Below are positions 31,167 to 38,591 of a stretch of DNA of 38,591 bases, piece by piece. The first letter of the stretch is position 1, and each line of letters starts with the position of its first letter. Below the pieces are notes generated by a model, which had not been told where the DNA came from, searched no databases, and was given only the letters and a program-made list of their open reading frames with translations. This DNA is from Pseudomonadota bacterium (GTDB lineage Bacteria > Pseudomonadota > Gammaproteobacteria > Steroidobacterales > Steroidobacteraceae), in the NCBI GenBank assembly GCA_021847105.1, contig JAJZUT010000027.1, positions 1-38,591 on the forward strand, in the 5' to 3' direction. The position numbers were made by a program, and so were the translations under genes.

Positions 31167-32447
31167 ATGAATTCGCCGGCGGACCCGCGCGCGCACGAGC
31201 GCATCGCCGTGATCGGCGCCGGCCTGATTGGCAGCGCCATCGCCTGGCGCCTGACGCATGAGGGGCACAAGGTGCTGCTCATCGACCGGGCCGAGCCCGC
31301 GCACTATGGCGCCTCGTTCGGCAATGCCGGTCACGTGGCCACCGAGCAGCGCGAGCCGCTACCCTCGCTCGGACTGCTGCTGACGTTCTGGCGCCAGCTC
31401 GCCGTCTGCGGCGGCCCGGTAGACATCCCGCTGCACCGCCTGCTCAGCCTTGCCCCCTGGATGGCGCGCTTCGCGGCGGCCGCGTTGCATCAGCGTCGCA
31501 ACACCCCGGCGCTCGCCGCACTGGTCCGTCCGGCCGCCGACGCGCTCGAACGTGCGTTGCGCGAGATCGGCCACCCCGAGCTACTCGTGCGGCACGGGCA
31601 TTACAAGTTCTGGTGGGGCGCGGGCAGTGCGGCCCGTGCCGCGCGTGCCGCCGGCGCTGCAGCCGAATTCGAGGTGCGCACCGAGCCGGCTCCGGCGCAG
31701 CTGACCCAGGCCATCGAGGCACGGGCACCCGGTCGCGTGAGTGGCTTGTGGTTCCCCGACAGCGCGCACGTCATCGATCCGCAGAGCGTCGCGGCAGCGC
31801 TCGTCACGGCGGCTGTGCAGGCTGGCGCGCGGTTCGAGCAGTGTGAAGTGCGCGAGATCCGCGGCGTCGGGGAGCGGCTGCTGGTCGACTCGGGCGACGT
31901 GCAACACCGCGTGCGCGCGGTGGTCGTCTGCGCCGGAGTGCAGGCCGCGCCCCTGCTGCGGCCATTCGGCCTGCGAGCGCCGCTCACGGCCGAGCGCGGC
32001 TATCACCTGGAGTTCGCCGGGGCGCGAGCGCTCACCGACGCGCCGGTGGTGTATGCCGAGCACAACCTCATCGTCACGCCGATGCAGGGCCGGCTGCGCG
32101 CCACGAGCTACCTGGAGTTCAATCGGCACGGCGCGCCCCCCGATGCACGCAAGCTGCAGCGGCTGCGCAGCACGCTCGAGCGTCTGGGCTACCGCAGTGA
32201 GACGCACCACGCGGGCTGGGTGGGCTCGCGTCCGACGCTGCCGGATTATCTGCCCGGCATTGGCCGCGCGCCGCACGCCCCGCTCTATTACGCCATCGGG
32301 CATCAGCACCTGGGACTCACCCTCTCGGCACCGACTGCCGAGGTGATGGCCGCACTGATCGCCGGGCGGGATCCGCCCGTTGCGACCGCCCCGTTCGACC
32401 TGGGCCGCTTCGGCCGCGCGGCGCCGCTGACGGGCGCTCCCTCTTAA
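31167..32447 (+). CDS. FAD-dependent D-hydroxyproline/D-amino-acid dehydrogenase
   Basis: A 426-residue DadA-like flavoprotein of the glycine-oxidase/D-amino-acid dehydrogenase family. The FAD-binding motif is VIGAGLIGSAIAWRL with GAGLIG at 17-22; further family blocks are ASFGNAGHVATEQ, DSAHVIDPQSVAAAL, AVVVCAGVQAAPLL and the C-terminal GSRPTLPDYLPGIG then YYAIGHQHLGLTLSA, which includes the second FAD contact. It should oxidise cis-4-hydroxy-D-proline to the pyrroline carboxylate consumed by the DapA-like enzyme, passing electrons to the membrane. It is the single-subunit type (HypO/LhpB-like). It is divergent from the other pathway genes, with the palindrome between. Confidence 0.92.
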   Translation: MNSPADPRAHERIAVIGAGLIGSAIAWRLTHEGHKVLLIDRAEPAHYGASFGNAGHVATEQREPLPSLGLLLTFWRQLAVCGGPVDIPLHRLLSLAPWMARFAAAALHQRRNTPALAALVRPAADALERALREIGHPELLVRHGHYKFWWGAGSAARAARAAGAAAEFEVRTEPAPAQLTQAIEARAPGRVSGLWFPDSAHVIDPQSVAAALVTAAVQAGARFEQCEVREIRGVGERLLVDSGDVQHRVRAVVVCAGVQAAPLLRPFGLRAPLTAERGYHLEFAGARALTDAPVVYAEHNLIVTPMQGRLRATSYLEFNRHGAPPDARKLQRLRSTLERLGYRSETHHAGWVGSRPTLPDYLPGIGRAPHAPLYYAIGHQHLGLTLSAPTAEVMAALIAGRDPPVATAPFDLGRFGRAAPLTGAPS

Positions 32448-32493
32448 GAATGAGAGGCCCCGAACCCGACGCCACACCGGCTAGACTGCTGCG

Positions 32494-33927
32494 ATGCACT
32501 GGCTGAGTGAGCTCTTGGCCGCCCTGCGGCGGCCCTCGATACAGATCGCGCTCATCGTCGCGAGCGCGATGTTCATGCAGAACCTCGACTCGACCATCAT
32601 CGTCACCGCCCTGCCGGCGATGGCGCACAGCTTCGCCACCAATGAAAGCCGCGTCAGCGAAGGCATCACCGCCTACGCACTCGCGGCAGCCGTGTGCATC
32701 CCCGCCAGCGCCTGGCTCGCCGACCGCATCGGTACGCGTACACTGTTCTGCGCTGCAATCGCCATCTTCACACTGGCCTCGATGGCGTGTGGGCTGGCCG
32801 GGGGCTTTACCGCCTTTCTCGCAGCACGCCTGGTCCAGGGCGGCTCAGCGGCCATGATGGGGCCGGTCGGACGCATGATCGTGCTGCGCAACACCGAGCG
32901 GCGCGAGCTCATGGCGACGCTCTCGATGCTGGTCTGGCCCGCACTGCTCGCACCGGTGATCGGGCCGGCCCTCGGGGGCTTCATCACCGATGCGTTGTCC
33001 TGGCGCTGGATCTTCTACGTCAATGTGCCGGTCGGCGCGCTCGCCATGGCGCTCGTGCTCGCCATGATCCCGAACCACCGAGCCAGCGAGCACAGCCGCT
33101 TCGATGCACTGGGATTCGTGCTGCTCGCCGCGGCGGTCGGCTGCCTCAGCTATGCGCTCGACCTGCTCGCCGGACAGCACCTTGAGACGACGCTCGCCAT
33201 CGCACTGCTGCTCGCCGCCGCGGCGGGCGGCTACGCGGCCGTACGCCACCTCGAGGCCGCTTCCCAGCCGCTCGTCCCCCTGGCCGTGCTGCGCCAGAAG
33301 GCGTTCCGGGTCGCCACCGTCTCCGGCGGCGGCCTCAGCCGCGCCGCAATCAGCGCCACGCCGTTCCTGCTGCCGATGATGCTCGAGCTGGTCTATGGCC
33401 TGAGCCCGCTCAAGTCCGGCTTACTGTTGCTGGTGTATATGCTGGCGAACCTGTTGATGAAGGTCGCGACCAACCCGATCATTCGCCGCTTCGGCCTGCG
33501 CCGGGTGCTGATCGTCAATGGCGCCCTCACCGCCTGCGGCATCGCCGCCTGCGCATGGATTTCGCCGCAACTGCCCGCGGCGCTGGTGGTGATTATCCTG
33601 CTGTTTGCCGGCGCGAGCCGCTCGATGCAGTTCACGGCGTTGACCTTCACTACGTTCGCCGAAATCAGCACCGAAGAGCGCGCACCGGCAAGCGTGCTGT
33701 CCTCGCTGACACAGCAAATCGCCGTGGCCGCCGGCGTGGCGAGCGCGGCCCTGATGCTGAACCTCGCCCGACTCGGGCAGCACGCGCTGGTGCTGAGCGC
33801 ACTCGACTTCCGGATCGCCCTGACACTGATGGCCGGCATCGCAGCGCTCGCTCTGATCGCCTACCGGAGCCTGCCCGCGAACACCGGTGCCGAAGTGAGC
33901 GGACACCAGCCCGCCGCCGCCCGCTGA
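32494..33927 (+). CDS. DHA2-type MFS transporter (EmrB/QacA family)
   Basis: A 477-residue inner-membrane protein with about 14 hydrophobic segments. The DHA2 signature is MQNLDSTIIVTALPAM (28-43), the Asp in helix 1 being typical; motif A is AWLADRIGTRTLF (about 70-82) and motif C-like GPALGGFITD occurs in helix 5. Such proteins usually export drugs or toxic compounds with protons as the driving force. It starts 47 bp after the D-hydroxyproline dehydrogenase and may share its transcript. However, no known hydroxyproline importer belongs to this group, so a link to the pathway is unproven. Confidence 0.9.
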   Translation: MHWLSELLAALRRPSIQIALIVASAMFMQNLDSTIIVTALPAMAHSFATNESRVSEGITAYALAAAVCIPASAWLADRIGTRTLFCAAIAIFTLASMACGLAGGFTAFLAARLVQGGSAAMMGPVGRMIVLRNTERRELMATLSMLVWPALLAPVIGPALGGFITDALSWRWIFYVNVPVGALAMALVLAMIPNHRASEHSRFDALGFVLLAAAVGCLSYALDLLAGQHLETTLAIALLLAAAAGGYAAVRHLEAASQPLVPLAVLRQKAFRVATVSGGGLSRAAISATPFLLPMMLELVYGLSPLKSGLLLLVYMLANLLMKVATNPIIRRFGLRRVLIVNGALTACGIAACAWISPQLPAALVVIILLFAGASRSMQFTALTFTTFAEISTEERAPASVLSSLTQQIAVAAGVASAALMLNLARLGQHALVLSALDFRIALTLMAGIAALALIAYRSLPANTGAEVSGHQPAAAR

Positions 33928-34460
33928 ACCGCCGAGCAACGCTGAGGGTCTCAAAAGGTGCGCGGCGCTCGCTCGCCTTTCACCACCACTGACTCGGATC
34001 AGCCGATCCCCACCGCTCACGAAACGGAGGGCCATGCACACGACGTTTCACGCACGGACACCGGCCATCCTTGCACCCCGCCCCTTCGCGCCGCGTCAGA
34101 AGATGCCGATGGGTTCGCCGCCGACGCGTCTTCGAAATTTCGGCGGGCGATGCCCGCGGTCGGAATCGGCAACATCAACCTCACCACCGGCGTAGCGCAG
34201 CGGACGTTTCCCATGTGCCACGCCAGGAAGAAATCGCCGCGCATCACGCCGACTGACCGGAAATGCGATGGGTCGAATTGGACGACGCCAGAGCGCGCAG
34301 CGGGATGCGCACCCTGCGAACTCCGCTCGCGCATCGAACGATGCAGTGACTACCGCCCCCTCGCTGTACTCACAAGAATTGCTCCTGCACGCGCCACCGT
34401 GAGCAATCGCAAACTTCGCAGGACCAACTCCATGGCGGCCCACTCTCGCGCAACGACGCG
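33928..34460. other. Intergenic region with no recognised gene
   Basis: About 530 bp between the convergent MFS and AraC genes. A minus-strand frame (34017-34334) and a plus-strand frame (33958-34485) are open, but both lack a ribosome-binding site and neither gives a protein I recognise. The minus-strand frame contains moderately protein-like sequence such as FDPSHFRSVGVMRGDFF. A decayed gene is possible. No terminator with a T-run was found. Confidence 0.4.
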
Positions 34461-35435
34461 TCAGACGCGCTGCGTGTGTCCTTGATAGCGTCTGTGCGTC
34501 TGGGACGGCAATTCGCCGAACAGATTTCGATAATCGTGCGAGAAATAGCTCAAATGCCAGAATCCGTAGCGCGTCGCGGCGTCGGTAACCGACGGCGCCG
34601 AGCGCAGCAGCCGACGTGCGCCGTGCAGACGTACGGTGCGCAGGAATTCGAGCGGCGTCATGCCCAGAGTTTCCTCGAAACAGTACTGCAGCGTGCGCCG
34701 GCTGACGCCCACAGCGCGGCATACCTCGGCGATCGACATCGGCCCGCAATCGCGCTCAAGGGCCATCCTGCGCACCTCCGCCACGATCCGCCAACGCTGT
34801 CGCCTGCGCACCCGCGGCTCGGTCGCACCTCCCCCGAGGATCAATTCCGCGACGCTCGAGAGCACCTTGATTCGCAGGTCACCCAAGTGATCCGGCCCCA
34901 GCGGTCGGCCAGAGACCAAAAGATCCAGCATGGCCGTGTTGAAATGTCTGGCGGCATCCACTCTCGCTTCATCCACACGAGCGATGTGGGCACGGGCGAG
35001 CATAGATGCGATGCGCTCGCGATCCTGATCGGAAAGCAGCTCGAGAACCGCCGACCGCGGCACCACGATACCGCTCATCACCAACCCGGGCGGCGACCGG
35101 AACTCAAATCCGTCGGAGCCTGAGAAAACAAATACGGCTGGACGATGCACCTTGGCGCCGCAGAAAACGGCGGGGCCGGTCATTGCGAGGGGTACGCCGA
35201 CGGCGATTACGTCATCTCCGAGCATACCGCCCTGCAGGAGCGACTGACTTGTTGTTTCGACAAAGAGTCGAACGCCGTCCAGACAGCTTTCAGTCAAAGC
35301 GCCGGTGAACCTGCCCGCGGAAAGCTGCACGTAATTCTGATTCCAGCCGGCCAGCAACGCCGCCTGCTCGTCTGCGTCGCTGCTCTTTGCCGTCCGCAGC
35401 GTAAAATTTCTATTCAGCTCTTGTGGCTGTGACAT
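34461..35435 (-). CDS. AraC-family transcriptional regulator (EutR-like)
   Basis: A 324-residue regulator. The C-terminal AraC domain (about 220-320) has both helix-turn-helix parts: SIAEVCRAVGVSRRTLQYCFEETLGMTPLEFLRTVRL with the first HTH around 230-250 and the second around VTDAATRYGFWHLSYFSHDYRNLFGELPS (key residues G-F-x-H-x-x-Y-F-x-x-x-Y-x-x-x-F-G). The N-terminal 200 residues are of the type seen in EutR-like regulators, and the ligand is unknown. It lies downstream of, and in the same direction as, the FAD oxidoreductase and MFS genes (263 bp after the MFS stop), so it may regulate them, but no divergent promoter is shared. The ATG lacks a strong Shine-Dalgarno. Confidence 0.9.
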   Translation of the reverse strand: MSQPQELNRNFTLRTAKSSDADEQAALLAGWNQNYVQLSAGRFTGALTESCLDGVRLFVETTSQSLLQGGMLGDDVIAVGVPLAMTGPAVFCGAKVHRPAVFVFSGSDGFEFRSPPGLVMSGIVVPRSAVLELLSDQDRERIASMLARAHIARVDEARVDAARHFNTAMLDLLVSGRPLGPDHLGDLRIKVLSSVAELILGGGATEPRVRRRQRWRIVAEVRRMALERDCGPMSIAEVCRAVGVSRRTLQYCFEETLGMTPLEFLRTVRLHGARRLLRSAPSVTDAATRYGFWHLSYFSHDYRNLFGELPSQTHRRYQGHTQRV

Positions 35436-35698
35436 TGGGAGAAACGCCGTGCAGGCAACTCTGCTTCCCCGTGACCGTCAACCTGGACCGCTCGGTAGTG
35501 TGGGCCATCGGCTCTGAGAGATCAAGGAGCGCACATCGCACCACCCAGAGCACTCCCGGTCTGAGCGAACCCTGCGCTGGCCCGTGATTCTGCAAAGTCC
35601 AACCTCACAAGCGGCCTTACGCCCGCATCGCCTGAACGACCTTTCGATTTGCCTCGCCGAGGCTGCAGCCCGCCACAAACTGCCTCTGCCGCCTGGCG

Positions 35699-37015
35699 TC
35701 ACACATCATTCGCAGTGGCGAGCGCATGTGCGTGAACCGATTCAAGTCCGTGCCCGTACGGACTCGACTCACGTCTCCACAGCAGCACCACCGATACAAA
35801 CGCGACCGAACTCAGGATACCGAAATACCACAGCATCGCCTCAAAGCCCGCCGGATGCGTTGGGCCCGCATGCGCGCGGTCCGCAATCGAACCGGCAACG
35901 AGATTGCTCACGCCGACACACAAATTGAGCATCATGTCGGTGAAACCAAACGCAGTTCCCAGTCTGCGCGGCTCGACCAGCATCGCCGTAGCAGGCCAGA
36001 TCACCGCCGGCACGACCGAGAAGCTGATCCCCATCAATCCAGTCGAGATCCACAAGCTCCAGTCCGTCGTGCCGAGAATCAGGAACACCAGGGGCATGAG
36101 CAATGTGCCGACAACCAGCATTAATGCACGGTGTCCGAATCGGTCTGCCAAATAGCCGAATATCGGCGTTGCGAAAATGGCAGCGAAAAAGACCCAGCTG
36201 TTGGCGAGCCCCGCCTGCTTCAGAGTCAAGCCCTTGGCATCCTGGAAGTACTCAATCGCAAATGTGCTGCGAAACGGAAAAAACACTGCAGCGAAGAGCA
36301 CATTGAGCCCGAGGATATACCAGAAGGAGAGATCGAAACTGACCAGATCGGCCCAGCGCAGCCGCTTGGCTCGGTGCACCGGCGGAAGATATCCGGTCTT
36401 TCGTGCCGAACGGTCCACCAGCCGATAAATCTGCGCCGCCGCGAAACTCACTGCGGTCAGTAACGTTCCGAGCCACAGCGGGCGCTGCCAGCCGTGCTGG
36501 TAAACCGCGTGAGCCCAATAAGGAGATGTGTCGGCCGCATACGAGCCGATTCTTGCGCAGCTAAAGAACATCGCCATGGCGAGCGCTGCGCGCGGCCCGG
36601 AGAACCACTGCGCAACCCCTGACAGCAGCGCAATGAACAGAGTCTCCTCTGCTATCCCAAACACCATTCTTCCGGTCACCATCACCGCATATGGCGAACC
36701 AACCGCCGTCAATCCCGCGCCCAACAGACAAAACGCCGATGTCCAAGCGGCAACGCGGGCCGGCCCGAGCCGGTCGATGAGGATCCCGCCGAGTAGGACC
36801 ATGATGGTATTCGGCAGGCTAAACACCGCATTGAGCAAGCCAATCTGCGACTGACTAAAGCCGCGCTCGACGTGCAGAAGGTTCGCTATCGGAGCGATCG
36901 CGTCGTATTCATAATAACAGCCCGCGATGGCCAGACTGAGAAGAGTGAGCACACCCCAGCGAGACAGCGCGCTCGTGCCGAATCCGCCTGAGTTCTCTGA
37001 TGTCGTATCGTTCAA
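35699..37015 (-). CDS. MFS transporter coupled to the FAD oxidoreductase
   Basis: A 438-residue protein with about 12 hydrophobic segments. It starts at a TTG overlapping the stop of the upstream gene (TTGA); the next residues NDTTSENSGGFG are hydrophilic and lead straight into helix 1 (VLTLLSLAIAGCYYEYDAIAPIANLL). Longer frames to 37144 lie wholly inside the oxidoreductase gene and are rejected. The loop LIDRLGPARVA between helices 2 and 3 is motif A, and YLADRFGHRA repeats it in the second half. Family members of this kind transport small organic acids or sugars. Given its coupling it probably moves the substrate or product of the oxidoreductase. Confidence 0.87.
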   Translation of the reverse strand: MNDTTSENSGGFGTSALSRWGVLTLLSLAIAGCYYEYDAIAPIANLLHVERGFSQSQIGLLNAVFSLPNTIMVLLGGILIDRLGPARVAAWTSAFCLLGAGLTAVGSPYAVMVTGRMVFGIAEETLFIALLSGVAQWFSGPRAALAMAMFFSCARIGSYAADTSPYWAHAVYQHGWQRPLWLGTLLTAVSFAAAQIYRLVDRSARKTGYLPPVHRAKRLRWADLVSFDLSFWYILGLNVLFAAVFFPFRSTFAIEYFQDAKGLTLKQAGLANSWVFFAAIFATPIFGYLADRFGHRALMLVVGTLLMPLVFLILGTTDWSLWISTGLMGISFSVVPAVIWPATAMLVEPRRLGTAFGFTDMMLNLCVGVSNLVAGSIADRAHAGPTHPAGFEAMLWYFGILSSVAFVSVVLLWRRESSPYGHGLESVHAHALATANDV

Positions 37016-38379
37016 TGGACGCGTGCTCCCTGCCTGAGCAACTCTTGCCGCACGGCGCGGACATCGAGCTGTTGGAAGTCCTGCCGGGTACGCAGCGAAA
37101 TCGCCGCCGCCGCGCCTGCGCCCTGTCCGCTCACCGCGCAGCACATCATGTTGCGCACTGCGGCGTGCGAGATCTTGTCGCCACCGATGGACCGGCCCGC
37201 GACGAGCAGATTGCCGACGCCCTGTGGCACGAGCGCCCGATACGGCACATGAAAATACCGGCCGGTAGTCGGCAGAATCAATACCCCATATCCGTCTATG
37301 AATTCCGGGAAAATGCCGATTGCGTCATCAAACCGTGCCTCGCCCCGCACGTCCGCCGCGGTGAGGTTGTACAACGCATCGATTTTGCGTGTATCACGCA
37401 CCCCGAGCGTCATCCCGAAATTGCGCAGCTTGGCCTGCTCGCAACCCGGCATGAATCGCTTCAGCGCCTCGATTGCATGGATCGCCTGGCGGCGTCCTTC
37501 GATCTCCGCGACGGTCAGGTCATTGGCGTCCGTGCCGTCGATGTTCGGCAGATGAATGATGTTCAGATACGTCAGGTCCCCCTGATCGGTAATGCTGCCC
37601 CAGGTGCCGGCAATGGTACTCAGGCTCGCCGGGATGACTCCGGCCGCCACAGCACGCTTGAACGGTTTGCGAAGAAATGGCGAAAACAGGTCGTCCTCTT
37701 TGCCCGTGGTCTCAATGTCCCACTCGCTATTTCCCGCCCAGTCGCGGTACGTCTGCGGGTCTGCTTTGACCTGCTCAAGGAACCGCGTCTTGTTCACGCC
37801 GGCCATGGAAAACATGACCGACGTAGCCATCATTTGTTCCTTCGGAGTCTTGCGCACCGGCGCTCCGGCGCGCGCAGCGAGATCCGCATCGCCGGTCGCA
37901 TCGATCACGCGCTCGGCGAGCAGCGCCTCACGGCCGGACTTGCTCTCGGTGATCACGCCTCGGATCACGCCGTCTTCCACGATCGGCGCCACGCACAGCC
38001 GATGCAGGAACGGGGTGACGCCCGCCTCTTTCACCAGTTCGTCGGCCACGTACTTGAACATCTCCGCATCGAGCGCGTGACTGTTCGACTGCGGCTCCGG
38101 GCTCGCCGCGCCCATCACCTTGGCACGCTGCTCGAGCTCGATGCCGATGCCTTCGCAGTCGACGGTGCGCTCGTGCCGGTACCACGCGAAGCCCTCGACG
38201 CCCACCTGGGTGATGTTGCCACCAAAGCAGCCGTAGCGGTCGATCAGCGCCGTGCGCGCACCGGCGCGCGCCGCGGCGAGCGCGGCAGAGAGACCCCCGG
38301 GACCGCTGCCGACCACCAGCACCTCGGTCTCGTGAATCACATCAACTGAGCGAGCGGACTCCGGAATTTTCTTAGGCAT
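37012..38379 (-). CDS. FAD-dependent oxidoreductase (FAD_oxidored family)
   Basis: A 455-residue flavoprotein. The FAD-binding motif is VLVVGSGPGGLSAALAAARAG with GSGPGG at 24-29, followed by ALIDRYGCFGGNIT (45-57), which is typical of the FAD_oxidored (PF12831) group related to fumarate-reductase-like and thiazole-synthesis-like flavoproteins. RVIDATGDADLAARAGAPV and the C-terminal VGNLLVAGRSIGGDKISHAAVRN are the other FAD-contact blocks. No twin-arginine or Sec signal is seen, so it is probably cytoplasmic. The substrate is unknown. It follows malate synthase by 48 bp and its stop overlaps the start of the MFS gene. Confidence 0.88.
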   Translation of the reverse strand: MPKKIPESARSVDVIHETEVLVVGSGPGGLSAALAAARAGARTALIDRYGCFGGNITQVGVEGFAWYRHERTVDCEGIGIELEQRAKVMGAASPEPQSNSHALDAEMFKYVADELVKEAGVTPFLHRLCVAPIVEDGVIRGVITESKSGREALLAERVIDATGDADLAARAGAPVRKTPKEQMMATSVMFSMAGVNKTRFLEQVKADPQTYRDWAGNSEWDIETTGKEDDLFSPFLRKPFKRAVAAGVIPASLSTIAGTWGSITDQGDLTYLNIIHLPNIDGTDANDLTVAEIEGRRQAIHAIEALKRFMPGCEQAKLRNFGMTLGVRDTRKIDALYNLTAADVRGEARFDDAIGIFPEFIDGYGVLILPTTGRYFHVPYRALVPQGVGNLLVAGRSIGGDKISHAAVRNMMCCAVSGQGAGAAAAISLRTRQDFQQLDVRAVRQELLRQGARVH

Positions 38380-38427
38380 AGGCTAGGGACCTCGGGAAAG
38401 GGAAACGGCGATTTGTGAAGCACTCTG

Positions 38428-38591
38428 TCAGGCGGACGCCGTCTCGGGCAGCGCCTCATACAACGGCAAGGTGAGGAACTCGGTGAACTGCGGCGCGAGG
38501 CTCAGCTGCTCGAACACGCTCGCCGCCTGTGCGTACGTGGCGCTCGTCGCAGCGTCGGCCGCTACCACCGATTCGACCCGCCGCAGCTCCT
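38428..38591 (-). CDS. aceB: Malate synthase A, C-terminal end (cut by the window)
   Basis: The last 54 codons of a gene entering from the right. The translation ends with AASVFEQLSLAPQFTEFL and TLPLYEAL, which fits the C terminus of the AceB form of malate synthase, where x-x-x-F-x-x-M-x-x-x-x-x-x-x-x-FLTLPxY is conserved. The enzyme joins glyoxylate and acetyl-CoA to malate in the glyoxylate bypass. The call rests on this short tail only, as the catalytic residues lie outside. It is upstream of, and may be co-transcribed with, the FAD oxidoreductase and MFS genes. Confidence 0.75.
   Translation of the reverse strand, partial: ELRRVESVVAADAATSATYAQAASVFEQLSLAPQFTEFLTLPLYEALPETASA

Noticed and set aside
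35655..35685. GCCTCG/CGAGGC hairpin as AraC/MFS terminator
   Set aside because: Six-base arms with a one-base loop cannot form a normal hairpin and there is no T-run.

Overview
The window is high-GC bacterial DNA (38.6 kb) with densely packed genes. IlvD is close to the enterobacterial form along its whole length. With the POT, S53, EAL and hydroxyproline-catabolism genes this suggests a free-living gammaproteobacterium, perhaps near Xanthomonadales/Nevskiales; that placement is inference from remembered protein similarity. No rRNA or tRNA gene, CRISPR array or phage structural gene was seen.

Region 1 (1-6.9 kb) is an accessory island. It holds three different type II toxin-antitoxin pairs (HigB/HigA-like at 370-981, TumE/TumA-like at 1332-2043, Phd/ParE-like at 5215-5883). 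Between them lie two IS66-type element ends with nearly identical terminal repeats, a truncated IS66 transposase, a truncated IS1182-type transposase, a row of 22-bp-spaced repeats, a DUF4143-type AAA ATPase and a 47-residue glycine-rich membrane protein. Much of the rest of this region is non-coding or decayed.

Region 2 (6.3-28.4 kb) is an ordinary chromosomal backbone of mostly single-gene units: a GFA-fold protein, a UGT-type glycosyltransferase, a POT peptide transporter, a class II HDAC-fold deacetylase, a LysR regulator divergent from ilvD, a secreted GH9 glycosidase, a RibD-C reductase, a LemA-like protein followed by an EAL phosphodiesterase, a secreted S53 protease with a long structured leader and a clear terminator, a cation/proton antiporter, an S9 peptidase coupled to a DUF2007 protein, an aldo/keto reductase, a zinc alcohol dehydrogenase and a DUF302 protein.

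Region 3 (28.5-32.4 kb) is a compact trans-4-hydroxy-L-proline catabolic divergon. A DapA-like pyrroline-4-hydroxy-2-carboxylate deaminase, 4-hydroxyproline 2-epimerase and a GntR regulator overlap by 4 bp each on the minus strand; a FAD D-hydroxyproline dehydrogenase faces away on the plus strand. A perfect 22-bp palindrome between them (31095-31116) is the best operator candidate in the window. A DHA2-type MFS exporter follows. The alpha-ketoglutarate semialdehyde dehydrogenase that would finish the pathway is not in the window.

Region 4 (34.4-38.6 kb, minus strand) carries the C-terminal end of malate synthase A, a FAD oxidoreductase, an MFS transporter whose TTG start overlaps the oxidoreductase stop, and an AraC regulator.

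Taken together, the secreted S53 protease, S9 peptidase, peptide permease and hydroxyproline pathway fit scavenging of (hydroxyproline-rich) protein. This is a functional inference, not something the sequence proves. I did not find a clearly new multi-gene system; the most unusual features are regulatory (leaderless toxin promoter, operator palindromes, structured S53 leader) and the layered mobile-element scars in region 1.
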